Position numbers and translations under genes: made by a program. Below are positions 8,195 through 15,820 of a stretch of DNA of 64,000 nucleotides, piece by piece (the first letter of the stretch is position 1; the number at the start of each line of letters is the position of its first letter). This stretch comes from Virgibacillus sp. 7505 (GTDB taxonomy: Bacteria > Bacillota > Bacilli > Bacillales > Amphibacillaceae). The stretch covers positions 124,001 through 188,000 of the forward strand of contig NZ_NPBF01000025.1 of assembly GCF_002272135.1 (NCBI RefSeq). The letters are read 5' to 3'. The notes below the pieces were generated by a model that saw nothing but the letters and a program-made list of their open reading frames with translations, was not told where the DNA came from and made no database searches.

Positions 8195-8760
8195 TGAAAG
8201 TGGTAGGAATATCCGGCTCGATTGTCGGATCAAAGACAAAGACAGCAATGTCGCTTCTTTGGGAAGAGATGATTACTGCTTATCCGAATGCAGAACACGA
8301 GCTATTGGACTTAGCTGACTATCAGCTGCAATTCAGCGATGGAAGAAACTACTTGGATTACACTGGTGACACGGCATATGTAACCGAGCAGATCATGCAA
8401 GCAGACATTCTGTTTATTGGTACACCAATCTTCCAAGCATCCATTCCAGGAACACTGAAAAATGTATTCGACCTGCTGCCAACACAAGCATTACGCGATA
8501 AGGTCGCAGGTATCGTGGTCACTGCTGGCTCAGCAAAACATTTTCTAGTGGCAGAGCAGCAGCTCAAACCAATTCTTTCGTATATGAAAGCTCATCTTGT
8601 GTCGACTTTTGTATTTGCAGAAGAAAAGGATTTCCTGAATGGAAAAATTATAAATGATGATGTGCATTTTCGATTGCAGAGACTTATTGAAGATGCATTC
8701 GACTTGGCGGAAGCACAAGCTTCCATACGAATGAAAAGAGAAGCAGAATACGATTTCTAA
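8194..8760 (+). CDS. NADPH-dependent FMN reductase
   Basis: A 188-residue flavodoxin-like protein: VVGISGSIVGSKTKT binds the FMN phosphate and GTPIFQASIPGTLKNVFDLLP is the conserved flavin-contact loop of the FMN_red family. It is translationally coupled to the LLM oxidoreductase by a TAATG overlap and most likely feeds it reduced FMN. Confidence 0.9.
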   Translation: MKVVGISGSIVGSKTKTAMSLLWEEMITAYPNAEHELLDLADYQLQFSDGRNYLDYTGDTAYVTEQIMQADILFIGTPIFQASIPGTLKNVFDLLPTQALRDKVAGIVVTAGSAKHFLVAEQQLKPILSYMKAHLVSTFVFAEEKDFLNGKIINDDVHFRLQRLIEDAFDLAEAQASIRMKREAEYDF

Positions 8761-8762
8761 GT

Positions 8763-8788
8763 AAAAAGGCTTCTTTATTGGGAGCCTT
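8763..8788 (-). terminator. Terminator mainly for the minus-strand microgene
   Basis: AAGGCTCC/GAAGCCTT hairpin, read on the minus strand, is followed by TTTTT; on the plus strand it has no good T tract. This supports transcription of the small minus-strand frame that ends in its loop. Confidence 0.65.
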
Positions 8789-8915
8789 CTGTGTATTCTT
8801 CAATAATCGTACCATCTTCATATACACGATAGATGCCAGTTGTTCCAGAACCACCGTCTTCTATCATGGATTTGGACTTCAGAACCAAAGTATAATAGAT
8901 GCCGGTTCCATCCAT
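8775..8915 (-). CDS. Hypothetical 46-residue protein
   Basis: Short frame beginning MDGTGIYYTLVLKSK and ending YEDGTIIEEYTEGSQ, acidic at its C-terminus. GGCGGTGAG lies six bases before the ATG, and a terminator with a T tract on this strand overlaps its stop codon. It is coupled by a TAATG overlap to an even shorter frame upstream. No family is recognised. The signals and coupling make a real microprotein more likely than chance, but this remains tentative. Confidence 0.5.
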   Translation of the reverse strand: MDGTGIYYTLVLKSKSMIEDGGSGTTGIYRVYEDGTIIEEYTEGSQ

Positions 8916-8995
8916 TATAACTCACCGCCTGTCGGATCAATTACAAGATTTTCATTTTCTGTTATACCAAGATTAGAAATGGAAGTTGCATCCAT
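8915..8995 (-). CDS. Hypothetical 26-residue peptide
   Basis: Frame MDATSISNLGITENE...GGEL whose stop codon shares a base with the start of the 46-residue frame (TAATG). There is no good ribosome binding site, and an in-frame stop lies four codons upstream. It could be a leader peptide or the remnant N-terminal part of a gene broken at the overlap. Confidence 0.3.
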   Translation of the reverse strand: MDATSISNLGITENENLVIDPTGGEL

Positions 8996-9463
8996 ATTTG
9001 TATGCTAAGTAATAGAGGGATATCTTGTGAATTAAATGGAAGTTACAAGAAAATAACGCGAGAAAAGAATGGACGCACCGCCTGGATCACCTTTCTTAAA
9101 AGCATGTAAGAAGACACATTTCATCTTAAGCAACACATTGCATCATCCTTCCGCTATATACTTGTCTTACTAATATTGTAAGTGGTTTGACAATGTGTTT
9201 ATAGAGGCTTAATTTGTAGTTCTTTGAGGGAAAGTGTCGAATTATAAAGGATGATGATGTTGCAAGAATCCTTAGAAAGATTGTAGAGGGAAACTGGTGG
9301 GCGGGGCAAACAGGTTTTTCGATGGTTTCTTTGTCTAAAAAAAATTGCAGCTTCAACGCTGGACTATAATTTATTACAGTCTGACATTTGCCGTAGTAAC
9401 TTTGCGAATATAGCTGGGATATATTTTTGGAGCTCATAGCATGGAACTTATAATGCCTGGAAG
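8996..9463. other. Gene-poor stretch with a possible gene remnant
   Basis: No gene with a proper start and ribosome site. On the plus strand, 9220-9369 is open for 49 codons (RIIKDDDVARILRKIVEGNW, then WAGQTGFS) and reads like real protein, but it has no start codon before an upstream stop, so it may be a decayed gene. A 103-codon minus-strand frame (9126-9437) has no ribosome site and runs antisense to it. Confidence 0.4.
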
Positions 9464-9628
9464 CTAAGACTTCGCTTTTTTACTCGGCACCAAGTATGCT
9501 CCAACTCCAAGCATAAGAGCCCCAAACACAGCTATACTCACGCCGATAAATGTATTTGTTAGAGATAAGAAAATACCGCCAATTAGGATGAAGATTCCAA
9601 CAAGATGCAGAAATATGTACTTTTCCAT
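9464..9628 (-). CDS. Small membrane protein, 54 residues
   Basis: Frame beginning MEKYIFLHLVGIFILIGGIF and ending YLVPSKKAKS. It forms two transmembrane helices (about residues 5-22 and 28-47) with a lysine-rich cytoplasmic tail. AAAAGGGAG lies seven bases before the ATG, a strong ribosome site. No family is recognised; similar two-helix microproteins are common in bacilli. Confidence 0.65.
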   Translation of the reverse strand: MEKYIFLHLVGIFILIGGIFLSLTNTFIGVSIAVFGALMLGVGAYLVPSKKAKS

Positions 9629-9761
9629 TATAATCTCCCTTTTTAGCTAAAATGCTATATCTTAAGATTACTAAATAGTTTGATAATAAGCAAATAAGCG
9701 TTTAACTATGTCAGTGAAGGGAAAAGGACTTATGAGATAAAATTCGAAGGAGGCACAATTC

Positions 9762-9950
9762 GTGCAAGAGAAGTTTGATGTAGAATTTACGTTTATTGGT
9801 GGAGAAAAGTACACATTCACAGATTATCAGTCCGGTTCTTATGTTCACGTCGTTAATGAAATTAAGGCAAGTGAAAACGGCTGGTTCGGTGTAGCTGGAG
9901 AAGTTGTTAATCTTGCGAATGTGACAAATGCAAAAATAATCGAAAAATAA
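9762..9950 (+). CDS. Hypothetical 62-residue protein
   Basis: Starts with GTG at 9762, eight bases after AAGGAGG, and ends just before a strong terminator, so it is a single-gene unit. The sequence (QEKFDVEFTFIGGEKYTFTD, then GEVVNLANVTNAKIIEK) suggests a small all-beta protein. No family assigned. Confidence 0.7.
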   Translation: MQEKFDVEFTFIGGEKYTFTDYQSGSYVHVVNEIKASENGWFGVAGEVVNLANVTNAKIIEK

Positions 9951-9960
9951 GAAGAAAACA

Positions 9961-9990
9961 AGAGCATCTATCAAAGATAGGTGCTCTTTT
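9961..9990 (+). terminator. Terminator of the 62-residue gene
   Basis: Stem AGAGCATCTATC/GATAGGTGCTCT with AAA loop, then TTTT. Confidence 0.9.
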
Positions 9991-10126
9991 TATTGTGGTG
10001 CAGAATTAATTGGAGAGAAAGAGTATCTTGAAACTAGATGTAAAACGGAATTTACCTGGAAATAAAGAAAGGTGTATACTATAATCTTATAAATCAGATA
10101 ATTCAAACAAAGAGAGGGAGAAAGAA

Positions 10127-10921
10127 ATGCCAGAAGAGACGAAACAAGTCAGTAAAGAGGAGTTGGCAGCACGGCTTCTTGAAGTGCAGGACACAAAGCA
10201 GCCAATCCACTTTATCAGCCGTCAACATCAGCTAACAGTAGAACAGGCTTATGGAGTACAGGAGACTTTTGTCAAAGCAAGAACGCAAAAAAACGGCAAG
10301 CAACGTAAAGGGCATAAAATCAGTATGACTAGCCCCGCAACACAGGCGTTATTCGGAGCGAAGGAGCCGGCTTATGGAACGTTATTCGAAGACACAGTAC
10401 ATACTGGTAATACCGAAATAGAGCTGGATTCGATGTTATCTCCGCTGCTGGAGCCTGAAGTAGTTTTTATTTTGAAGGAGGATCTAAGTGTCGGGGCGGA
10501 AGAAGCCGAGATTTTGGAAAAAAGTGTTCTTTCAGCTGGTATAGAGATACCCGATTCCCGTTTCACTGACTGGTTCCCGAAGTTCCAACTGATGGACTTA
10601 ATCTGCGATAATGGTGTGACAGGGAAAGTGGTTGTTTCGGATAAGGGCAGAGATGATTTGACGTTGGGTGAAGTAGAACGCATCAAGCTTACATTAACAC
10701 ATGACGGAAAAGAGTTAGGTACTGGATTTGCCTCGGAAGTAATGGGGAATCCGGTCACTTCGGTAGCTTGGCTGACAGAGAAATTAGCTGAAAAGAACAT
10801 GTTCCTGAAAAAGGGAATGGTAATCAGCTCGGGTACATTTTTATCACCAATTCCACTAGGGAAGGGGCTGTATGAAGCTGAATTCAGTTTGTTAGGCAAA
10901 GTAAAACTCCAAGTGAATTAA
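10127..10921 (+). CDS. 2-keto-4-pentenoate hydratase / oxalocrotonate decarboxylase family protein
   Basis: A 264-residue member of the fumarylacetoacetate-hydrolase superfamily, close to DmpE/XylI-type hydratases. The metal ligands are visible as Glu109 and Glu111 in LLEPEVVFIL and Glu140 in GIEIPDSRF; KGHKISMTS matches the conserved substrate-binding segment. These enzymes add water to 2-hydroxy-dienoates or decarboxylate 4-oxalocrotonate in aromatic ring meta-cleavage. No other pathway gene lies nearby, so its true substrate here is open. AGAGAGGGAG precedes the ATG. Confidence 0.85.
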   Translation: MPEETKQVSKEELAARLLEVQDTKQPIHFISRQHQLTVEQAYGVQETFVKARTQKNGKQRKGHKISMTSPATQALFGAKEPAYGTLFEDTVHTGNTEIELDSMLSPLLEPEVVFILKEDLSVGAEEAEILEKSVLSAGIEIPDSRFTDWFPKFQLMDLICDNGVTGKVVVSDKGRDDLTLGEVERIKLTLTHDGKELGTGFASEVMGNPVTSVAWLTEKLAEKNMFLKKGMVISSGTFLSPIPLGKGLYEAEFSLLGKVKLQVN

Positions 10922-10934
10922 TTTGTAAGAAATG

Positions 10935-10963
10935 TTGACAAACTATTCTGCTGCGCTTATTAT
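10935..10963 (+). promoter_or_regulatory. SigA promoter of the T-box permease unit
   Basis: TTGACA (10935-10940), 17-bp spacer, TATTAT (10958-10963). Confidence 0.8.
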
Positions 10964-11002
10964 TATGAATAATTCGAAATTGATCGAAATATTTTAACAA
11001 AA

Positions 11003-11257
11003 GCGACGAATGGGAGTAGTAGAAGGATAGACATAGTGATAGAGAGCTGCGGGGTGGTGAAACGCAGTCTATGTCCTCCTTCGAACTCACCCTGGAGCAG
11101 CAGGGCTGACAGATTTAATCTAAGGTTTTGACGAGTGACCTTCGTTACAAGGTGAAGAGTGGGTTTTTAAAAAACCAACAAGAGTGGTACCGCGGAAGTG
11201 AAAAAGCTTTCCGTCTCTTTTCCATCCTAGATGGAGACGAGACGGAAGGCTTTTTTC
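11003..11257 (+). promoter_or_regulatory. T-box riboswitch with terminator, probably leucine-specific
   Basis: Transcribed leader with the full T-box architecture: Stem I with AGTAGTAGAAGGATAG and GGGGTGGTGAAACGC distal loops, the specifier region GAACTCACC (11083-11091), the T-box core AGAGTGGTACCGCGG (11181-11195), and a terminator AAAAGCTTTCCGTCTC/GAGACGGAAGGCTTTT (11202-11256). Uncharged tRNA binding would favour the antiterminator and switch on the permease. Reading the specifier as CTC (11086-11088) gives leucine, which agrees with resemblance of the permease to B. subtilis YvbW; a one-base shift would read TCA (serine). Confidence 0.92.
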
Positions 11258-11297
11258 TTTGGAGAAATGCTCAGAACATCAAGATGGAGGTACAATC

Positions 11298-12644
11298 ATG
11301 AAGAAAGATCAACATGGATTAAAACGGACTATGACAGCGCGGCATATTATGATGATGGCATTGGGTGGAGCTATCGGTGCCGGCTTGTTCAAAGGTTCAA
11401 GCTCAGCTGTCGATATGGCTGGACCTTCTGTCATTATTGCTTATTTAATTGGAGGCATCATACTTTTATTCGTCATGCAAGGACTTGCAGAAATGGCAGT
11501 ACAAAATAAGGAAGCAAGAACATTCCGTGATTTGGTCCAAAATAGTATCGGAAAGTTCCCGGCATTTTTCTTGGATTGGATTTATTGGAAAATGTGGGTT
11601 TTGAATATAGCAGCTGAGGCTGTTGTAGCAGCCATCTTCCTGCAATACTGGCTTCCTGATTATCCGGTATGGCTTTTGACGCTGATTGTTGCAGTGATTG
11701 TGACAGCTGTGAATCTTTTCTCAGTAAAAGCATTCGCTGAGACAGAATACTGGCTGGCATTAATCAAAATAAGTGTTATTATTCTCTTCATTCTTGCTGG
11801 TGTTGTCCTATTATTAGTTTCATTCGGAGATCACACAGCTCCTGGATTAAGCAATTTGACAGCACATGGCGGATTTTTCCCAAATGGTGCCGGAGGACTG
11901 GTCACCGCAATGCTTGTTGTGATCTATTCCTATGGAGGAACAGAAATCATTGGTGTAACGTTGGCTGAAACGAAAAATCCGGAAAAGGTCGTGCCAAAGG
12001 CAGTACGCAGCACGCTTACCCGTATCATTGCATTTTATCTATTTCCGTTTTTCATAATTGTGAGTCTTATCCCCTGGAATGAAGTGAACAGTTCAGCAGT
12101 AAGTCCATTTGTCCTTGTTTTCCAGCTTATCGGAATACCAGGAGCGGATCATATCATGAACGCTGTCATCTTACTGGCAATCATCTCGTCCATGAATTCT
12201 GGCCTTTACGGTTCATCACGTGTGCTTTATACACAAGCACTGGACGGCAGGATTTCAAAGCGGTTTGCCTGGCTGTCAAAACGACAGGTGCCGGTTGTTG
12301 CTATACTTGTTTGTACTTCTTTCTTATATGTCGGGGTACTAATATCCTTGTTCATAGGAAGTAAGACATTCGATTATTTGATGGGATCGCTTGGCTATAC
12401 GGTTCTTTTCATTTGGCTGATCATTGCATTCGCCCATTTGAAATCCCGAAAAGGCAAGACAAACAAAGCAACATATTATGTCAAAGCATTTCCGGTGACC
12501 ACATGGCTTGCAATCATTGCACTGTTACTAATCTTAATTGGTGTAATATGGACCACGTCAGTAGTCATCACAGCAGTCACTTTGGCAATCTATCTAGTAA
12601 TTATTGGGGCGTATTTCTTCAAGAAGCATAAAAATAGGCTGTAA
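11298..12644 (+). CDS. Amino acid permease (APC superfamily), YvbW-like
   Basis: A 448-residue transporter with 12 predicted membrane helices; GGAIGAGLFKGSS in helix 1 is the substrate-backbone binding motif of the amino acid/polyamine/organocation superfamily. ATG 11298 follows GGAGG at five bases; an upstream in-frame start inside the terminator region is ignored. It lies behind the T-box leader, so it is made when one aminoacyl-tRNA runs low, and thus imports that amino acid, probably leucine. It resembles B. subtilis YvbW in its N-terminal half. Confidence 0.88.
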   Translation: MKKDQHGLKRTMTARHIMMMALGGAIGAGLFKGSSSAVDMAGPSVIIAYLIGGIILLFVMQGLAEMAVQNKEARTFRDLVQNSIGKFPAFFLDWIYWKMWVLNIAAEAVVAAIFLQYWLPDYPVWLLTLIVAVIVTAVNLFSVKAFAETEYWLALIKISVIILFILAGVVLLLVSFGDHTAPGLSNLTAHGGFFPNGAGGLVTAMLVVIYSYGGTEIIGVTLAETKNPEKVVPKAVRSTLTRIIAFYLFPFFIIVSLIPWNEVNSSAVSPFVLVFQLIGIPGADHIMNAVILLAIISSMNSGLYGSSRVLYTQALDGRISKRFAWLSKRQVPVVAILVCTSFLYVGVLISLFIGSKTFDYLMGSLGYTVLFIWLIIAFAHLKSRKGKTNKATYYVKAFPVTTWLAIIALLLILIGVIWTTSVVITAVTLAIYLVIIGAYFFKKHKNRL

Positions 12645-12791
12645 TCCTTACCTATAAAGTTAAGTTTTAGAAAAATTTGATTATTGCACCCCTCTTTTTG
12701 TTCGGATACTATATACTAGTATACTTATTTTGAGTCAGGGCTTTACTACACATATTCCATGCTCGAAATGAAGGAAGAGGGGAGCATACAT

Positions 12792-14156
12792 ATGGCTGAA
12801 GAAAAGTTAGCCAGAGGATTGAAAAACAGGCACGTCCAATTGATCGCTATTGGAGGAGCAATTGGAACAGGATTATTCCTTGGTGCCGGCAAGTCAATTC
12901 ATCTGACTGGACCATCCATTTTATTTGCATATTTAATTACCGGTATTTTCTGTTTTCTTATCATGCGAGCGCTGGGTGAGATTTTATTAAGTAATCTTGG
13001 ATATGGATCATTCGTGGACTTTATCGGAGATTACTTCGGTGACAGAGCTGCCTTTGTTACTGGCTGGACCTATTGGTTCTGCTGGATATCAATTGCAATG
13101 GCTGATTTAACAGCAGTAGGAATCTACACACAATTCTGGTTCCCGGGAGTGCCGCAGTGGATGCCTGGTTTGGTTGCACTTGTGATTCTGCTCATAATGA
13201 ACCTAGCCACAGTGAAACTGTTCGGTGAAATGGAATTTTGGTTTGCTTTAATCAAGATTATTGCGATTTTGGCATTGATAGTTGTCGGTGTCTTCATGAT
13301 TCTCCGAGGCTTCTCTACAGATGCTGGACCATCCAGCTTCGCGAACCTTTGGGATCACGGCGGTTTCTTCCCTAACGGTATCCATGGATTCATTCTATCG
13401 TTCCAGATGGTTGTATTCGCCTTTGTCGGAATTGAACTTGTCGGTCTGACAGCAGGGGAAACGGAAGATCCGGAAAAAGTCATCCCAAGGGCGATCAATA
13501 ATATTCCGATACGGATTCTTGTATTTTACATCGGCGCGCTCATCGTCATTATGAGTATCTATCCATGGGATGCAATCAATCCTCAGGAAAGTCCGTTCGT
13601 ACAGGTGTTCACCGCAGTAGGAATCGTAGCAGCTGCGGGTATCGTCAATTTTGTCGTGTTGACGTCTGCAGCATCAGCTTGCAACAGCGCGGTATTCAGT
13701 ACAAGCCGCATGGTCTATTCCTTGGCTAAGGAAGACCACGCACCAAAGCCTTTCAAGAAACTGAATTTCCGCAAAGTGCCGAAGAACGCGTTGTTCTTCT
13801 CCATAATCGTTATATTAATCGCGGTTATCCTTAACTATGTCATGCCTGAAGGTGTATTCACCTTGATTACGAGTATCTCGACAGTCTGCTTTATTTTCAT
13901 CTGGGGAATTACTGTTTTAGCCCACTTGAAATATCGTAAGACTCGTCCGGAGCTGGCAAGTAAAAGCAAGTTCAAGATGCCGCTATCGCCAATTTCAAAC
14001 TATTTGATCCTGGCATTCCTAGCGTTTGTCATCGTAGTTCTTGCCTTAGCTGAAGATACACGAGTAGCCTTGTTTGTCACACCTGTATGGTTCATTATTT
14101 TGTTGGTTGTGTATCAGGTCCGGGTAAAAACAAAAAATAATGCAGAAAACAATTAA
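12792..14156 (+). CDS. Amino acid permease, AAT family (CycA/AapA-like)
   Basis: A 454-residue, 12-helix APC transporter. ARGLKNRHVQLIAIGGAIGT and GLFLGAGKSI are typical of the proton-coupled D-serine/D-alanine/glycine group. GLTAGETEDPEKVIPRAIN is the conserved loop after helix 6. ATG 12792 is chosen because of GAGGGGAG just upstream. It has its own promoter region (with the palindrome TATACTAGTATA at 12713-12724) and a terminator, so it is separate from the T-box permease. Substrate assigned by family only. Confidence 0.85.
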   Translation: MAEEKLARGLKNRHVQLIAIGGAIGTGLFLGAGKSIHLTGPSILFAYLITGIFCFLIMRALGEILLSNLGYGSFVDFIGDYFGDRAAFVTGWTYWFCWISIAMADLTAVGIYTQFWFPGVPQWMPGLVALVILLIMNLATVKLFGEMEFWFALIKIIAILALIVVGVFMILRGFSTDAGPSSFANLWDHGGFFPNGIHGFILSFQMVVFAFVGIELVGLTAGETEDPEKVIPRAINNIPIRILVFYIGALIVIMSIYPWDAINPQESPFVQVFTAVGIVAAAGIVNFVVLTSAASACNSAVFSTSRMVYSLAKEDHAPKPFKKLNFRKVPKNALFFSIIVILIAVILNYVMPEGVFTLITSISTVCFIFIWGITVLAHLKYRKTRPELASKSKFKMPLSPISNYLILAFLAFVIVVLALAEDTRVALFVTPVWFIILLVVYQVRVKTKNNAENN

Positions 14157-14161
14157 TTAGG

Positions 14162-14188
14162 AAAGCCCTCTTTTGGAGGGCTTTTTTG
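14162..14188 (+). terminator. Terminator of the AAT-type permease
   Basis: AAAGCCCTC/GGAGGGCTTT stem, TTTT run. Confidence 0.9.
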
Positions 14189-14200
14189 TTCTTTGATTAT

Positions 14201-14797
14201 TTAATGCCTGATCATAACACTCTCGGTATGGAACCTAAAGATATGCAGCAGCTGTTCTGCCATGAAAGGTGCAGGTTTATCGAATCCTTTTTGAATCCAT
14301 TCCACAATCAATCCGATCATGCCGTGGATGCGATACGTACAGAAAAGTTCAAGATCTATTTCTGCATCAATTTGACGGAAATAAAAAGCATAGTCTGTCC
14401 GGAAGAGGTAATGAAGCTGATCTGTCATTTTTTCTTTGAAAAAATTATCTGAAGCGCTGCCAAGCATCAGCTGGTAAAATGCTTTATTTTCCAGGAAATG
14501 ATCGAAAAGAACGATGGATTCTGGCGGCAGGCTCCGAAAGTCTATCATTCCTAATTGTTCATATGGCTTTCGGAAGGAGAGAGTCATTTCTTCAAGCATA
14601 TCCTCAGAGAGTTCATCCAGCAGATCTTCTTTCTTTTCATAATGGGTATAGAAGGTCCCTCTGCTGACACCGGCTTCTTCGGTTATTTCAGAGATATGGA
14701 TTTTATGAAGCGCTTTCCTTGCCAACAGTCTCATTAAAGCTTCTTTTAATGCGTGCTGGGTTCTTTCTACGCGTTTGTCTGGATAAATCGTACTCAC
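14201..14797 (-). CDS. TetR/AcrR family transcriptional regulator
   Basis: A 198-residue repressor-type protein with the N-terminal helix-turn-helix: ALMRLLARKALHKIHISEI, TEEAGVSRGTFYTHYEKKEDLL at about residues 15-62, and a variable helical ligand-binding domain. It diverges from the SDR gene and probably controls it through the inverted repeat in the gap. Ligand unknown. Confidence 0.88.
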   Translation of the reverse strand: MSTIYPDKRVERTQHALKEALMRLLARKALHKIHISEITEEAGVSRGTFYTHYEKKEDLLDELSEDMLEEMTLSFRKPYEQLGMIDFRSLPPESIVLFDHFLENKAFYQLMLGSASDNFFKEKMTDQLHYLFRTDYAFYFRQIDAEIDLELFCTYRIHGMIGLIVEWIQKGFDKPAPFMAEQLLHIFRFHTESVMIRH

Positions 14798-14816
14798 AGT
14801 TTTTTCCTCACTTTTA

Positions 14817-14843
14817 TTGAACAGATTGCTCTGTCTTGTTCAA
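14817..14843. promoter_or_regulatory. Inverted repeat, candidate TetR operator
   Basis: TTGAACA-N13-TGTTCAA, with an inner CTTG-TT-CAAG, placed between the divergent TetR and SDR genes. Confidence 0.5.
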
Positions 14844-14933
14844 GATAAATTTCTTTCTCCATTATCGCATATTGTCGAGCCAAAAGGACTCTTCTATAGT
14901 AGAAACGTAAGCGTAAAACACAAGGGGGAAGTA

Positions 14934-15707
14934 ATGATGACATTTCCAGTTTTAGAAGGTAAAGTAGCGATCGTAACCGGCGCAGCTATGGGGATGGGCC
15001 TGGCAACTGGGAAACTATTCGCTGAAGCGAAAGCGAAGGTTGTCGTAGCAGATTTCAATGAAGAAAAAGGTAAAGCGGCAGTCGAAGAAATTGAAGCTGC
15101 TGGCGGAACTGCTTTCTTCGTGAAAGTGGATGTATCTGATTCAGCACAAGTAAAACAGATGGTAGAAGAGACAGTAGCAAAGTTCGGACGTCTGGATGTG
15201 GCTATCAATAATGCAGCTCTTACACCGGATAATGCACCAGCAGCAGAATTCGACGAAGCGTATTGGAACCGTTTGATCGCGGTGGATTTAACAGGTACAG
15301 CGCTTTGTATGAAATATGAATTACAGCAAATGATCAAGCAAGGTGAAGGCGGCAGTATCGTAAACATTTCTTCTGTCAGCGGCTTCCGTCCGCAGCCTAA
15401 TAACATCGCATACGTTGCAGCGAAGCATGGCGTTGTAGGTATGACAAAGGTTGCAGCTCTTGAAAATGGTCCAATGAACATCCGTGTAAACACAGTCGCT
15501 CCTGGAGCCATTGATACACCGATGCTCAGAGGTTCTTTGCAGGAAACTGGACAGACAGAAGAGGAATTCGCACCTATGCTAAGCCTTCTTGGCAGATTCG
15601 GTCAACCGGAAGAGATTGCTCAAGCAAGCCTATGGCTGGCATCTGATCAATCTTCTTATGTAACTGGTACTACGATTCATGCAGATGCAGGTTATACAAG
15701 CAGATAA
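14934..15707 (+). CDS. SDR family oxidoreductase (classical short chain dehydrogenase)
   Basis: A 257-residue classical SDR with the cofactor motif TGAAMGMG (residues 15-22), NNAA, the catalytic serine in NISSVSG, and YVAAK as the Tyr-x3-Lys pair. The end, DQSSYVTGTTIHADAGYTS, is the usual C-terminal motif. Asp after the second strand (VVADFNEEK) suggests NAD preference. ATG 14934 or 14937 follow AGGGGG; a longer frame upstream is not supported. Likely controlled by the divergent TetR protein; substrate unknown. Confidence 0.87.
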   Translation: MMTFPVLEGKVAIVTGAAMGMGLATGKLFAEAKAKVVVADFNEEKGKAAVEEIEAAGGTAFFVKVDVSDSAQVKQMVEETVAKFGRLDVAINNAALTPDNAPAAEFDEAYWNRLIAVDLTGTALCMKYELQQMIKQGEGGSIVNISSVSGFRPQPNNIAYVAAKHGVVGMTKVAALENGPMNIRVNTVAPGAIDTPMLRGSLQETGQTEEEFAPMLSLLGRFGQPEEIAQASLWLASDQSSYVTGTTIHADAGYTSR

Positions 15708-15713
15708 TAAGAC

Positions 15714-15743
15714 AGCATCCACTTTTCAGGTGGGTGCTTTTTT
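15714..15743 (+). terminator. Terminator of the SDR gene
   Basis: AGCATCCAC/GTGGGTGCT stem followed by TTTTTT. Confidence 0.9.
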
Positions 15744-15820
15744 ATTTTCGTAACCTTTCTTCTTCCTAAAGTTTGAAAGTAGTAAGATAATAGAAGAGAG
15801 GAATAAAGGGGACGACTATT

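Noticed and set aside
9078-9096. Stretch resembling the 3' end of 16S rRNA (CCTGGATCACCTTTCT)
   Set aside because: Only about a dozen bases agree, the flanks show no further rRNA sequence, and the CCTCC anti-Shine-Dalgarno is not intact.
9032-9124. 30-codon minus-strand frame with KKGDPGGAS
   Set aside because: No ribosome site and no support from neighbouring signals.
9126-9437. 103-codon minus-strand frame
   Set aside because: No ribosome site before its ATG, unusual composition, and it lies antisense to a more protein-like fragment; chance frame in AT-rich DNA is likelier.
10372-10899. 175-codon frame opposite the hydratase gene
   Set aside because: Antisense shadow of a well-supported gene, serine-rich with no motif.
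14894-15511. 205-codon frame opposite the SDR gene
   Set aside because: It mirrors the codon structure of the SDR gene on the other strand and has no start signal or family pattern.
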